From contig CAWAMV010000004.1 in the NCBI GenBank assembly GCA_963783195.1, forward strand, positions 1,798,001-1,862,000: DNA of 64,000 nucleotides, read 5' to 3'. The notes beneath the pieces are model-generated. The model ran no database searches. It worked only from the letters and a program-made list of their open reading frames with translations, and had not been told where the DNA came from. A program made the translations under genes and the position numbers. This DNA comes from Croceibacterium_B sp963783195 (GTDB taxonomy: Bacteria > Pseudomonadota > Alphaproteobacteria > Sphingomonadales > Sphingomonadaceae). Position 1 is the stretch's first letter. The number at the start of each line of letters is the position of its first letter. This document shows positions 26,064 through 34,635 of the stretch, in pieces.

Positions 26064-27986
26064 CTACCACCCGCCGCCGCCGCCACCGCCGCCACCGCCC
26101 CCGGAGGAGCCGCCGCCACCAGAGCCGCTGCTCGAACCGGGCGCCGTGGAGGCCGAGGCGATCCCGCTGGCAAGTGAACTGCCGACCGTACCGGCGAAGC
26201 GGCCGGGGTTGGACCAGACGTTGCCAGAGCCCGAGTACCAGCCGAAGGTGTTTCCCTGCCGTGCCGGATCGGCTTCCGCAGCGGCCAAAACGTCCGCGAA
26301 CTTGTCGGCCCAGCGGTTTTCCACGCCCAGGGCGATGGCAAAAGGCAGGTAGCGCTCGAAAAGCTCGGGCGTCTTTTCCGGCGGGTGCAAGGTCTCCAGC
26401 CGCTCCTCCTCCGTGATCGAGAGATACTGTTCGAAACCGGCGATCCGGTCCATCAGCGCGCGGCCTTCTTGCGTCGGTGCGCTCATCCACGAGAAGGCCG
26501 AGATTACCCACGGCAGGGCGAGCAGCGGGAGCAGCATCCACGCCCAGGTCGTGACCGGTTCGACCGACCCCAGGCGAAAGAAGATGATTGCCGACACGAT
26601 TATGCCGAGCACGAGCGAACCGAGACCGGGCAGTATCCCGCCGTTGCCGCGCCGGCGCTGGAGAAGCAGCGCAAGCCCGATGATGATGAGGCCGAGGCCG
26701 ATCAGTGCCACCGACCGTTCGCCCGAGGTGGCAAGCGTGTCCGTAATCGCGATGGCGGCGGCGACCAGCCCGATCGCCGCGAACAGCAGACCGAGGCCAA
26801 GCCAGGCCCACGAGAGGTTTCTGCGAAAGGTCACGTCCTTGTAGCTTGCTTGCAACCCGTCCTCCAGCGCGCTGCCGGCGGCGCTGAAGCGGGCGTGGTT
26901 CGCGTCGTCCATCTCGATGGCATCGCTCCCCTTGAACAGCTCGGCCAACATCGCGTTTTCCGGTCCCGGCAGTTCATCGTTGCCGCCGGAACGCTCGAGC
27001 GACGTCGTCTTGCGTTTGAGAAGCCCCTCGCGCTCTTCGACGATCCTTATCCGGTGGTGCACGCCGCTTTCGACGACGGCCGCGGCGAAGCAGCGCGTGT
27101 CGTAGCCCATCTGTTTGACGTAGCGCAGAGCGGCGGCCGACATGCCGTCTGGCGGAGCGAACAGCGGGACGACGGTGCCTGCCCTCGGCCCCCGGCCGGC
27201 GCGCTTCCAGGCAAGGAAGAAGTAACCGAGCAGGCCGAGCAGGGCCGCCCCAGCCGCGCCGCGCGGGGCGTAGCGTTCCGCGGTCAGGGCGGCGGACGAG
27301 GGCGGTGGCGGCTCGTCCACCACGCCTTTCGGCCAGCGCACCGCGATTGTCATTCCTTCGTACGGGTCGAGCGGAGCGGTTGTCGCCACCGTCATCGTTC
27401 CCGGTCCCTCGTCGACGACCTGGGCGTAGTTCTCGGTCGCCCCCTGCGGCCCGGTATAGAACGTCCGCTCTGCTCCGAAGGCAGCCGGTCCGGGCAGCCG
27501 CACGGTCGCTCGCGCCGTGTCGATCGGGAACACCCAGCCGTTGCCGGTCACGTTCCAGTACAATTCGTCGAAATCGTCGAAAAAGCCGAGCTGGCCGGTG
27601 GTGGTGTAGTCGATGCGATACGTGTGAATGCCCGGCTCGACGCGGCGGTCGGCGCTGCCGATCCGAATTCGCACGCCGTTGTCCAGCGATTCGGTCTCGA
27701 AGGGTTCCGGCTGTCCATCGAGCGTAACGCCCGTCACGTCAAAGCCAACGCGCACGCGCCGCCCTTGCTTTGCGTATATGGTCGGAAAGTCCCGGTACAG
27801 GCCGTGCTCGATCCGGTCCCCCTCGGCGCGCACCCGGATCGTTTCTTCGACGTCGAGCGAGCCGTCGCGGCGCACGTCGATGTTGCTGGTCCAGGCCAGG
27901 ATGCGCTCGTCGGCCGAAGCCGTAGCGGGCAGCAGTACCGCCAGCGCCGCGAGCAGGAGTGCGAGCAGCCGCATCGGCGCGCTCAC
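26064..27986 (-). CDS. DUF2207 membrane protein with glycine-rich tail
   Basis: 640 residues. A signal peptide (LLALLLAALAVLLPATASA) precedes a beta-rich extracytoplasmic domain of about 200 residues (ERILAWTSNIDVRRDGSLDVEETIRV is the usual start), a membrane helix near residue 245, a cytoplasmic region, a bundle of four helices (about 400-500) and a C-terminus rich in Ser and Gly ending in GGGGGW. This is the DUF2207 architecture, very often encoded with LemA. Start is GTG at 27986 (MSAPMRLL) overlapping the LemA stop (GTGA), with ATG at 27974 as alternative. Role unknown; membrane-stress or envelope functions are suspected for such pairs. Confidence 0.85.
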   Translation of the reverse strand: MSAPMRLLALLLAALAVLLPATASADERILAWTSNIDVRRDGSLDVEETIRVRAEGDRIEHGLYRDFPTIYAKQGRRVRVGFDVTGVTLDGQPEPFETESLDNGVRIRIGSADRRVEPGIHTYRIDYTTTGQLGFFDDFDELYWNVTGNGWVFPIDTARATVRLPGPAAFGAERTFYTGPQGATENYAQVVDEGPGTMTVATTAPLDPYEGMTIAVRWPKGVVDEPPPPSSAALTAERYAPRGAAGAALLGLLGYFFLAWKRAGRGPRAGTVVPLFAPPDGMSAAALRYVKQMGYDTRCFAAAVVESGVHHRIRIVEEREGLLKRKTTSLERSGGNDELPGPENAMLAELFKGSDAIEMDDANHARFSAAGSALEDGLQASYKDVTFRRNLSWAWLGLGLLFAAIGLVAAAIAITDTLATSGERSVALIGLGLIIIGLALLLQRRRGNGGILPGLGSLVLGIIVSAIIFFRLGSVEPVTTWAWMLLPLLALPWVISAFSWMSAPTQEGRALMDRIAGFEQYLSITEEERLETLHPPEKTPELFERYLPFAIALGVENRWADKFADVLAAAEADPARQGNTFGWYSGSGNVWSNPGRFAGTVGSSLASGIASASTAPGSSSGSGGGGSSGGGGGGGGGGGW

Positions 27987-28549
27987 CCCCTGGCGGCGTC
28001 GAAACTGACCTGCGGGACCTGCTGGATCGAGGTGTCGGCGTCGGCGTAAAACTCGGCTTCGCTGAAGCCCAGCGGCCGCGCAAAAAGGACGTTGGGAAAC
28101 GACTGTATCGAGCTGTTCAGGTCGCGCACCGTGGCGTTGTAATAGCGCCGCGCGCCCTGCAACTGCTCCTCGATCTCGGCGAGCTCGGTTTGGAGCTGGC
28201 GGAAATTGGCGTCCGCCTTGAGCTCCGGATAGGCTTCCGCGACGGCCATCAGCCGCCCGAGCATTCCGGTGAAAGCGCTGTCGGCCTGCGCGGTGGCGGC
28301 GACGCCGCTGGCGTTCACGGCATCGGCGCGATGGGCCGTGACTTCGCCGAACACGGTCCTTTCATGCTCGGCATAGCCTTTCACGGTACTGACGAGGTTC
28401 GGGACGAGGTCGGCGCGGCGGCGCAGCTGGACGGTGATGCCGCTGAAACCTTCCTTCACCAGCGCACGCAGGCGCACGAGACGGTTATAGATCGCCACGC
28501 CCCACAGGGCGAGGACCGCGATGATTGCGATGATGATGGCCGTGACCAT
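27983..28549 (-). CDS. lemA: LemA family protein
   Basis: 188 residues. One N-terminal helix (TAIIIAIIAVLALWGVAIYN) anchors a long helical bundle; LVRLRALVKEGFSGITVQLRRRADLVPNLVSTVKGY is the conserved LemA segment and NSSIQSFPNVLFARPLGF is typical of the C-terminal part. LemA proteins have an external N-terminus and helical hairpins in the cytoplasm or periplasm, without defined activity. Four-base overlap with the DUF2207 gene shows they are co-translated. Confidence 0.93.
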   Translation of the reverse strand: MVTAIIIAIIAVLALWGVAIYNRLVRLRALVKEGFSGITVQLRRRADLVPNLVSTVKGYAEHERTVFGEVTAHRADAVNASGVAATAQADSAFTGMLGRLMAVAEAYPELKADANFRQLQTELAEIEEQLQGARRYYNATVRDLNSSIQSFPNVLFARPLGFSEAEFYADADTSIQQVPQVSFDAARG

Positions 28550-28624
28550 GGCGCTTTGTTCCCCCCTCGTTGCCGCGACAGCGTATACCCTAGTGCGGCG
28601 CGTCCCGGAAGGTGGGCGCCGAAG

Positions 28625-28921
28625 TCAACTCCCGCCGCCCTCGATCCGCGCGGCGAGACGTTCGAGCCGGTCTGCCATGCGTTCGAGCGGCGTGGCGATA
28701 TCCGGCAGCGGCGGGCCGCCCTTGGCCAGTTCGTGATTTTCGTCCGCCAGCAGCAGCGCGGCGTAGAGCAGGCAGCGCGCCTCGGACTGGCTGGCAAGGC
28801 CGGGCATGTCCTGGATCTTGCCGTCGATGATCCGGCCGAGTTCCTCGATATGGGCTTCCTCGCCCGCGGCGCAGGCCACCGTGAACTTGCGACTCGCGAT
28901 GACGAGGGTAACGTTGCTCAT
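28625..28921 (-). CDS. zapA: Cell division protein ZapA
   Basis: 98-residue cytoplasmic protein that cross-links FtsZ filaments. The N-terminal head VTLVIASRKFTVACAAGEEAHIEELGRIIDGKI is followed by a coiled-coil helix (LLYAALLLADENHELAKG, then LERMADRLERLAARIEGG). Start ATG at 28921 overlaps the stop of the short upstream gene by four bases. The zapA-ssrS-fthC neighbourhood is conserved in many alphaproteobacteria; here LemA and DUF2207 genes are interposed. Confidence 0.88.
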   Translation of the reverse strand: MSNVTLVIASRKFTVACAAGEEAHIEELGRIIDGKIQDMPGLASQSEARCLLYAALLLADENHELAKGGPPLPDIATPLERMADRLERLAARIEGGGS

Positions 28922-29109
28922 TGCTCGATATCGCCGATCAGGCGGTCGAGATCGGCCAGCGCGGCGCCGGCTTCGCTGCGAAGCTGGAGATAGCGGCGCT
29001 CGAGCTCGGGATCTGCCGCTGCGGCGACGGGGCGTGCTGCAACAGCTTCGATCCGCCGCGATGCGGCCTCGATCCGGGCAAGGGCCTGGGCGATGCGGTC
29101 CGCGTCCAT
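28918..29109 (-). CDS. Short coiled-coil protein upstream of zapA
   Basis: 63 residues, almost entirely helical with heptad-like spacing (RIAQALARIEAASRRIEAVA, then ELERRYLQLRSEAGAALADLDRLIGDIE). The ATGA overlap with zapA argues it is real and co-translated. A small helical gene in front of zapA recurs in sphingomonads by my recollection; a role in the Z-ring through ZapA is only inference. It starts 216 bases from the divergent tkt gene. Confidence 0.7.
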   Translation of the reverse strand: MDADRIAQALARIEAASRRIEAVAARPVAAAADPELERRYLQLRSEAGAALADLDRLIGDIEQ

Positions 29110-29325
29110 CTGGCGATGCTAATCCCGAACTGCCCGCGCGTGCAAAGCCTTGGCTGCAAAAGTTGTGAAAAGATCTGCACGGCCGTCGTGGCTTGCTTTT
29201 CGCGCGAGGGGCGGGCCAACGATCCCGGGGTGTGCTTGACGGGCGGCGGGGCGTCCGCAACAGAGGCGGCGCGCCGAATCAGACCCACGTTTCACGCATA
29301 CTCCGGCGCCTTGCAGGAGCAGCCC

Positions 29326-31314
29326 ATGAGCCCCGACCCGCAACGCCTTGCGCCCATGGCGAACGCCATCCGCGCGCTGGCGATGGACGCGGTGCAGGCC
29401 GCGAATTCCGGCCACCCCGGCATGCCGATGGGCATGGCAGACGTGGCGACGGTGCTGTGGTCGAAGTATCTCAAGTTCGACCCGCAAGCCCCCAAGTGGC
29501 CCGACCGCGACCGCTTCGTGCTGAGCGCGGGCCACGGGTCGATGCTGATCTACGCCCTGCTCCACCTGTCGGGCTATGCGCATCCCACGATGGAGGAGAT
29601 CGCCAATTTCCGCCAGCTCGGCAGCCCCTGCGCCGGCCACCCGGAAAACTTCCTGCTCGATGGCGTCGAGGCGACCACCGGTCCGCTGGGGCAGGGCCTG
29701 GCGATGGCCGTCGGCATGGCGATGGCCGAGCGACATCTGAACGCGGCAATTCGGGGACGAGCTGGTCGACCACCGCACCTGGGTGATCGCCGGCGACGGC
29801 TGCCTGATGGAAGGGATCAACCACGAAGCGATCGGGCTTGCGGGACACCTTGGCCTCGGCCGCATGATCGTGCTGTGGGACGACAATCGCATCACCATCG
29901 ATGGTTCGACCGAACTTTCGACCAGCGAGGACATTCCGGCGCGTTTCGCTGCCGCCGGTTGGCATGTTCAGCACTGTAACGGGCATGAAACACCCGATAT
30001 CGAGCGCTCGATCGACGCGGCCCTGGCCGATCCGCGGCCCTCGCTGATCGCCTGCAAGACGATCATCGGGAAGGGCGCGCCCAATCTCCAGGGCACCCAC
30101 AAGACCCACGGCAGCCCGCTCGGCAAGGACGAGGTCGCCGCCGCCCGGGACGAACTGGGCTGGACCGCGCCGCCGTTCGAAGTGCCGGAAAATATCCTCT
30201 CGGACTGGCGCGAGACCGGGAAGCGCGGCGCCAAGGTTCGCGCCGAATGGCAGGACCGTCTGGCAAGTCATTCGGAAGGGGATGAATTTTCCCGGCGGAT
30301 GGACGGGGTTCTACCCCAGGACTTTTCGCTGGACGATTACATTGCCGAGTCTTCTCGCCGGGCCCAAGACCGTTGCCACCCGCAAGGCCAGCGAGATGGC
30401 TCTTGAGGCAATCAACGGCAGGCTGCCCGAAACGGTCGGCGGCTCGGCCGACCTGACCGGCTCGAACAACACCAAGACCAGCCAGACGCACGGCATGACC
30501 GTCGGCGACTACGGCGGTCGTTACGTCTACTACGGCATTCGCGAATTCGGCATGGCCGCGGCGATGAACGGCATGGCGCTGCACGGGGGAGTGATACCTT
30601 ACGGCGGCACGTTCCTGATTTTCAGCGATTATTGCCGCAACGCGATCCGCATGGCGGCGCTGCAGCGGATCCGCTCCATCTTCGTTCTGACGCACGATTC
30701 CATCGGGCTGGGCGAGGACGGGCCGACCCACCAACCGATCGAGCAGGTCATGAGCCTGCGCCTGATCCCCAATCTAAACGTCTTCCGTCCCTGTGACACG
30801 ATCGAGACCGCCGAGTGCTGGCAGATTGCGCTGGAGGATGCCGACACTCCCTCGGTTCTCGCGCTGACCCGGCAGAACCTGCCCCAACTGCGCGCCGAGG
30901 GCGGGATGCTCAGCGCCCGTGGCGCTTATCGCCTTCGCTCGGCCAAGGCCGCGCGCAAGGTCATTTTAATGGCCAGCGGCTCCGAGGTGGAGATCGCCTG
31001 CCAGGTCGCCGCGCGACTGGAAGAGAAGGGCGTGGGTGCCGATGTCGTTTCGGTGCCATGCATGGACCTGTTCGAGCAACAGGACGCGGCGTACAAGGCC
31101 GAGCTCTTGCCGGACGTTTCGCCGGGCGAGATCCTGCGAGTTCTCGATCGAAGCCGGCGTGACCCAGGGGTGGGAGCGCTACACGATGGCGCACGGGCTC
31201 AACTTCGGGATCGACCGGTTCGGCGCCTCCGCTCCGGCCGAGCAACTGTTCGAGAAGTTTGGCCTCACGGCGGACGCGATCGTTCCGCAAATCCTCGATA
31301 AAATCAAAGCTTAG
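29326..31314 (+). CDS. tkt: Transketolase, frame interrupted by three +1 insertions
   Basis: TPP enzyme that moves two-carbon units between sugar phosphates in the pentose phosphate pathway. Begins MSPDPQRLAPMANAIRALAMDAVQAANSGHPGMP, with the TPP motif IAGDGCLMEG...WDDNRITIDG, HKTHGSPLG, the pyrimidine-domain GIREFGMAAAMNGMALHGG and HDSIGLGEDGPTHQP. As given, the frame shifts near 29748, 30347 and 31141; removing one base at each gives 1986 bases, 661 residues, with every conserved block in register (for example RVSIEAGVTQGWERY restored at the third site). GCAGGAG precedes the ATG. Likely sequence error, because gap and pgk next door are intact. Confidence 0.9.
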
Positions 31315-31328
31315 CAGGAGTTCCTTTC

Positions 31329-32336
31329 ATGGCGACGAAGGTAGCGATCAATGGCTTCGGGCGCATCGGGCGGCTCGTCGCCCGTGCGATCCTCGAACGC
31401 GACGACCACGATCTCGAACTAGTTTCGATCAACGATCTCGCGGACACCGCGTCGAACGCCCTCCTGTTCGGCTTCGACAGCACGCACGGCCGCTTCCCCG
31501 GCACGGTCGACACCGACGGCAACGATCTTGTCGTCAACGGCAAGCGCATCCACGTCACGGCCGAGCGCGACCCTGGCAAGCTGCCGCACAAGGCCAACGG
31601 GATCGACATCGTGCTGGAATGCACCGGCTTTTTCCAGTCCGACGAGGCCAGCCGCCCGCACATTTCCGCCGGCGCGAAGAAGGTCCTGATCTCGGCCCCG
31701 GCCAGCGGCGTTTCCAAGACGATCGTCTTCGGCGTCAACCAGGACAGCCTGACCGCCGACGACGACATCGTTTCCAACGCCAGCTGCACGACCAACTGCC
31801 TCGCCCCGGTCGCCAAGGTGCTCAACGACACCATGGGCATCGAACGCGGCTTTATGACCACGATCCACAGCTATACCAACGACCAGCGCATGCTCGACCA
31901 GATCCACAAGGACCTGCGGCGCGCGCGGGGCGGGGCGCAGAACATGATCCCGACGACGACCGGCGCGGCCCGTGCGGTCGGCCTCGTCCTGCCTGAGCTC
32001 AAGGGCAAGCTCGACGGCTCCTCCGTCCGCGTGCCCACGCCGAACGTATCGATGGTGGACCTCGTTTTCGTGCCCGGTCGCGACACCAGCGTCGAAGAAA
32101 TCAACGCGGCGCTCAAGGCGGCGGCCGACGGCGCGATGAAGGGTGTGCTCGACTATACCGACCAGCCGCTCGTCAGCAGCGACTTCAACCACTACCCGGC
32201 GTCCTCGACGGTCGACAGCCTGGAAACCGCGGTAATGGAAAGCAAGCTGGCGCGGGTGGTGTCGTGGTACGACAACGAGTGGGGCTTCTCGAACCGGATG
32301 ATCGACACCGCCGGCAAGATGGCCAGTTTCCTTTAG
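31329..32336 (+). CDS. gap: Glyceraldehyde-3-phosphate dehydrogenase
   Basis: NAD-dependent oxidation and phosphorylation of glyceraldehyde 3-phosphate in glycolysis. 335 residues. INGFGRIGR is the dinucleotide-binding start, SNASCTTNC carries the catalytic Cys, HSYTNDQ holds the catalytic His, and WYDNEWGFSNRM the C-terminal signature. AGCAGGAG lies nine bases upstream of the ATG. Only 14 bases separate it from tkt, so the two are likely co-transcribed; a palindromic element follows its stop. Confidence 0.97.
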   Translation: MATKVAINGFGRIGRLVARAILERDDHDLELVSINDLADTASNALLFGFDSTHGRFPGTVDTDGNDLVVNGKRIHVTAERDPGKLPHKANGIDIVLECTGFFQSDEASRPHISAGAKKVLISAPASGVSKTIVFGVNQDSLTADDDIVSNASCTTNCLAPVAKVLNDTMGIERGFMTTIHSYTNDQRMLDQIHKDLRRARGGAQNMIPTTTGAARAVGLVLPELKGKLDGSSVRVPTPNVSMVDLVFVPGRDTSVEEINAALKAAADGAMKGVLDYTDQPLVSSDFNHYPASSTVDSLETAVMESKLARVVSWYDNEWGFSNRMIDTAGKMASFL

Positions 32337-32355
32337 CCATTGCCCCCCACGCACA

Positions 32356-32421
32356 CCGTTCGGCTCGGGCGAAGTTGACAACCGTTCACACCATGGTGTC
32401 TCGACTTCGCCCGGCGAACGG
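32356..32421. repeat. Extragenic palindrome with nested dyad between gap and the MOSC gene
   Basis: Left arm 32356-32378 and right arm 32401-32421 are imperfect inverted repeats sharing CCGTTCG and GGGCGAAGT; the spacer contains a perfect 12-base dyad ACACCATGGTGT at 32388-32399. The right arm resembles the TCTCGACTTCGC...CGAACGG type of palindrome common in sphingomonad intergenic DNA. It could act as a terminator or mRNA stabiliser for tkt-gap, but there is no T-run. Confidence 0.65.
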
Positions 32422-32434
32422 CTAGGTCTGGGGA

Positions 32435-32896
32435 ATGTCAGGGAAGCTCGCAGGTATTGCCAGGCACGCGGCGCCCAAGGGGCCGGTGGAAACACTGGAC
32501 CGCGTCACCGTCAGCCGGGCCGAAGGCCTGCACGGATGCTTTCGCGGTGGCCTCGCCTCGACCAAGGCGAGCCGCAGGCGGCAGGTCTCGCTGATCGAGG
32601 CCGACGGCGTGGCGGAGGCATTTGCCGAGAGCCAAGCAGCGTTCGACTGGTCCGAATGCCGAAGGAATCTGCTGGTCAGCGGGCTGCGCATTCCGCGCCG
32701 AGCCGGTACGAAGGTTGCTATCGGTAATTCCCTGGTCGTCGAGATCACCGACCGCTGCGATCCCTGTGAACGGATGGACGCCCTCCACGAAGGCCTGCGC
32801 GCAGCGCTCGAGCCGGACTGGCGCTGCGGTTTTCTCGCCCGCGTCGTAACGGATGGGGAAATCGCTCTGGGCGACGAGATAAGGATTATCGAATGA
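32435..32896 (+). CDS. MOSC-domain protein
   Basis: A 153-residue single-domain MOSC protein, related to the C-terminal sulfurtransferase module of molybdenum-cofactor enzymes. Seen are GLHGCFRGG, VSLIEADGVA, a segment RRNLLVSGL, CDPCERMDALHEGLRAAL with a CxxC at the position where MOSC proteins have the conserved Cys, and GFLARVVTDGEIALGDEI at the end. Possible roles are sulfur transfer or detoxification of N-hydroxylated compounds; none is shown. It overlaps the pgk start by four bases (ATGA), an unusual place for such a gene. Confidence 0.85.
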   Translation: MSGKLAGIARHAAPKGPVETLDRVTVSRAEGLHGCFRGGLASTKASRRRQVSLIEADGVAEAFAESQAAFDWSECRRNLLVSGLRIPRRAGTKVAIGNSLVVEITDRCDPCERMDALHEGLRAALEPDWRCGFLARVVTDGEIALGDEIRIIE

Positions 32897-34092
32897 GCTT
32901 TCGCACGCTTGACGACGTCGGCGACGTTCACGGCAAGGTCGCACTGGTCCGCGTCGACCTCAACCTGCCGATGGCGGAAGGGCGGGCAAGCGACCTGACC
33001 CGCGTTCAGGCAGTTGCGCCGACGATCCTCGAGCTCGCCGACGGCGGCGCGAAAGTGCTGCTGCTGGCCCATTTTGGCCGGCCCAAGGGTGAGCGTCATT
33101 CGACGATGTCGCTTAGCATGGTACAAGGCGACTTGGAACGTGTGCTCGGGCGCGAAATCATGTTCATTCCCGAAGTCCAGGGCCCCGTCGCCGAGCAGGC
33201 CGTCGGGATCCTGCGCGCTGGCGACATCGGCCTGCTGGAGAATACCCGCTTCTGGCCCGGCGAGGAAAAGAACGATCCCGAATTTGCCAAGGGCATCGCC
33301 GCGCTGGGTGATTTCTACGTCAATGACGCCTTTTCCGCAGCGCATCGCGCCCATGCCAGCACCGAGGGCCTGGCGCACCTGCTGCCAGCTTACGCCGGCA
33401 GGGCGATGGAAAAGGAGCTTCACGCTTTGGACGCGGCGCTGGGCAGCCCGGCGCCGCCGGTCGCAGCCGTCGTCGGCGGAGCCAAGGTCTCGACCAAGCT
33501 GGCGCTGCTCGAGAACCTGGTCGGCAAGGTGCAGCACCTGATCATTGGCGGTGGAATGGCCAATACCTTCCTCGCCGCGCGCGGTGTCGATGTCGGTAAA
33601 TCTCTTTGCGAGCACGATCTGACGGGGACGGTGGAGGAAATCCTCGCCGCCGCCGACCGGGCTGGCTGCACGGTGCACCTGCCTTACGATGTCGTGGTGG
33701 CGACCGAGTTTGCCGCCAATCCGCCCAGCCTGCGGACCTGCAACGTGCACGAGGTGGCAGCCGACGAAATGATTCTCGATATCGGGCCGCAGGCGGTCGA
33801 GGCGCTGGCGGACGTGCTCAAGACGTGCCGGACGCTGGTGTGGAACGGCCCGCTGGGCGCGTTCGAGACGCCCCCATTCGATGCCGCCACGGTGGCACTG
33901 GCACAGACTGCCGCCGCGCTGACCAAGGAAGGCTCGCTCGTTTCGGTAGCCGGTGGCGGCGACACGGTAGCAGCGCTCAATCGCGCAGGCGTCGCAGGCG
34001 ACTTCAGCTACATCTCCACCGCCGGCGGCGCGTTCCTGGAATGGATGGAGGGCAAGGAATTGCCCGGAGTGAAGGCGCTGGAGAGCAAGTAG
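32893..34092 (+). CDS. pgk: Phosphoglycerate kinase
   Basis: Transfers phosphate from 1,3-bisphosphoglycerate to ADP in glycolysis. 399 residues. Family start VALVRVDLNLPMA, HFGRPKG, the LLENTRFWPGEEKND region, FVNDAFSAAHRAHAS-like segment (YVNDAFSAAHRAHAS), GGAKVSTKLALLENL, the C-terminal WNGPLGAFE and GGGDTVAALNRAG are all intact. The ATG is coupled to the MOSC stop. Together with tkt, gap and fda it makes a central carbon cluster on this strand. Confidence 0.97.
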   Translation: MSFRTLDDVGDVHGKVALVRVDLNLPMAEGRASDLTRVQAVAPTILELADGGAKVLLLAHFGRPKGERHSTMSLSMVQGDLERVLGREIMFIPEVQGPVAEQAVGILRAGDIGLLENTRFWPGEEKNDPEFAKGIAALGDFYVNDAFSAAHRAHASTEGLAHLLPAYAGRAMEKELHALDAALGSPAPPVAAVVGGAKVSTKLALLENLVGKVQHLIIGGGMANTFLAARGVDVGKSLCEHDLTGTVEEILAAADRAGCTVHLPYDVVVATEFAANPPSLRTCNVHEVAADEMILDIGPQAVEALADVLKTCRTLVWNGPLGAFETPPFDAATVALAQTAAALTKEGSLVSVAGGGDTVAALNRAGVAGDFSYISTAGGAFLEWMEGKELPGVKALESK

Positions 34093-34208
34093 TCACCGGC
34101 GCACGGGGATCGCGTTCAGCGTGCGCAGCGGCCCGTTCGCTTGCCAGACGAACCTCAAAGGGCCAAGCAAGCTCTCCGGGTCGCGTCCGTTGCGCGGAAG
34201 GACTGGGC

Positions 34209-34586
34209 ATGAAACGGGCAATCCTGAGCATTATACTGGCTGCGTCAGCCGTGGTTCCGAGCGCTGCGATGGCGCGCGATGCGGGCGACTGGGTGCTCGC
34301 GCAGTGGCGCGGCGACATCTACTGGTTTCCCGGGGTGGTGGAACGCGACAACGGCTCGACGATTTCCGTTCGGTACGACGACGGAACCCGCGAGACGCGC
34401 CCGGCCAATCAGGTCAAGACATACGACTGGCGCATCGGCAGTGGGGTCGAATGCCGCTGGAGCGACGGCAATTGGTACGGAGCCCGGATAACGCAGATGG
34501 GTGCAGATGGAGAATCGCTGACGATTCGTTATACCGACGATGGCGTGATCGAGCGCACCAGGACGGGCAAATGCCGTTCCCGGTGA
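34209..34586 (+). CDS. Exported protein with two tandem Tudor/agenet-like repeats
   Basis: 125 residues. A signal peptide (MKRAILSIILAASAVVPSAAMA) is followed by two related ~45-residue units: GDWVLAQWRGDIYWFPGVVE...ISVRYDDGTRE and GVECRWSDGNWYGARITQM...LTIRYTDDGVIE. Both share the W...G-x-W/Y...-x-I...-I-x-V/I-R-Y-x-D-D-G pattern of small beta-barrel Tudor-knot or agenet modules. In eukaryotes such folds bind methylated residues; an exported bacterial version probably binds protein or polymer. ATG at 34209 follows GGAAGG within an acceptable distance. It lies between pgk and fda. Confidence 0.7.
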   Translation: MKRAILSIILAASAVVPSAAMARDAGDWVLAQWRGDIYWFPGVVERDNGSTISVRYDDGTRETRPANQVKTYDWRIGSGVECRWSDGNWYGARITQMGADGESLTIRYTDDGVIERTRTGKCRSR

Positions 34587-34635
34587 ATGCGTGTCCCTGC
34601 ATCGAATTCAAGCAACGACAGAGGTGATTTTCATA

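Noticed and set aside
26038..26352. Plus-strand frame encoding a polyproline run
   Set aside because: It is the complement of the glycine-rich tail of the DUF2207 protein.
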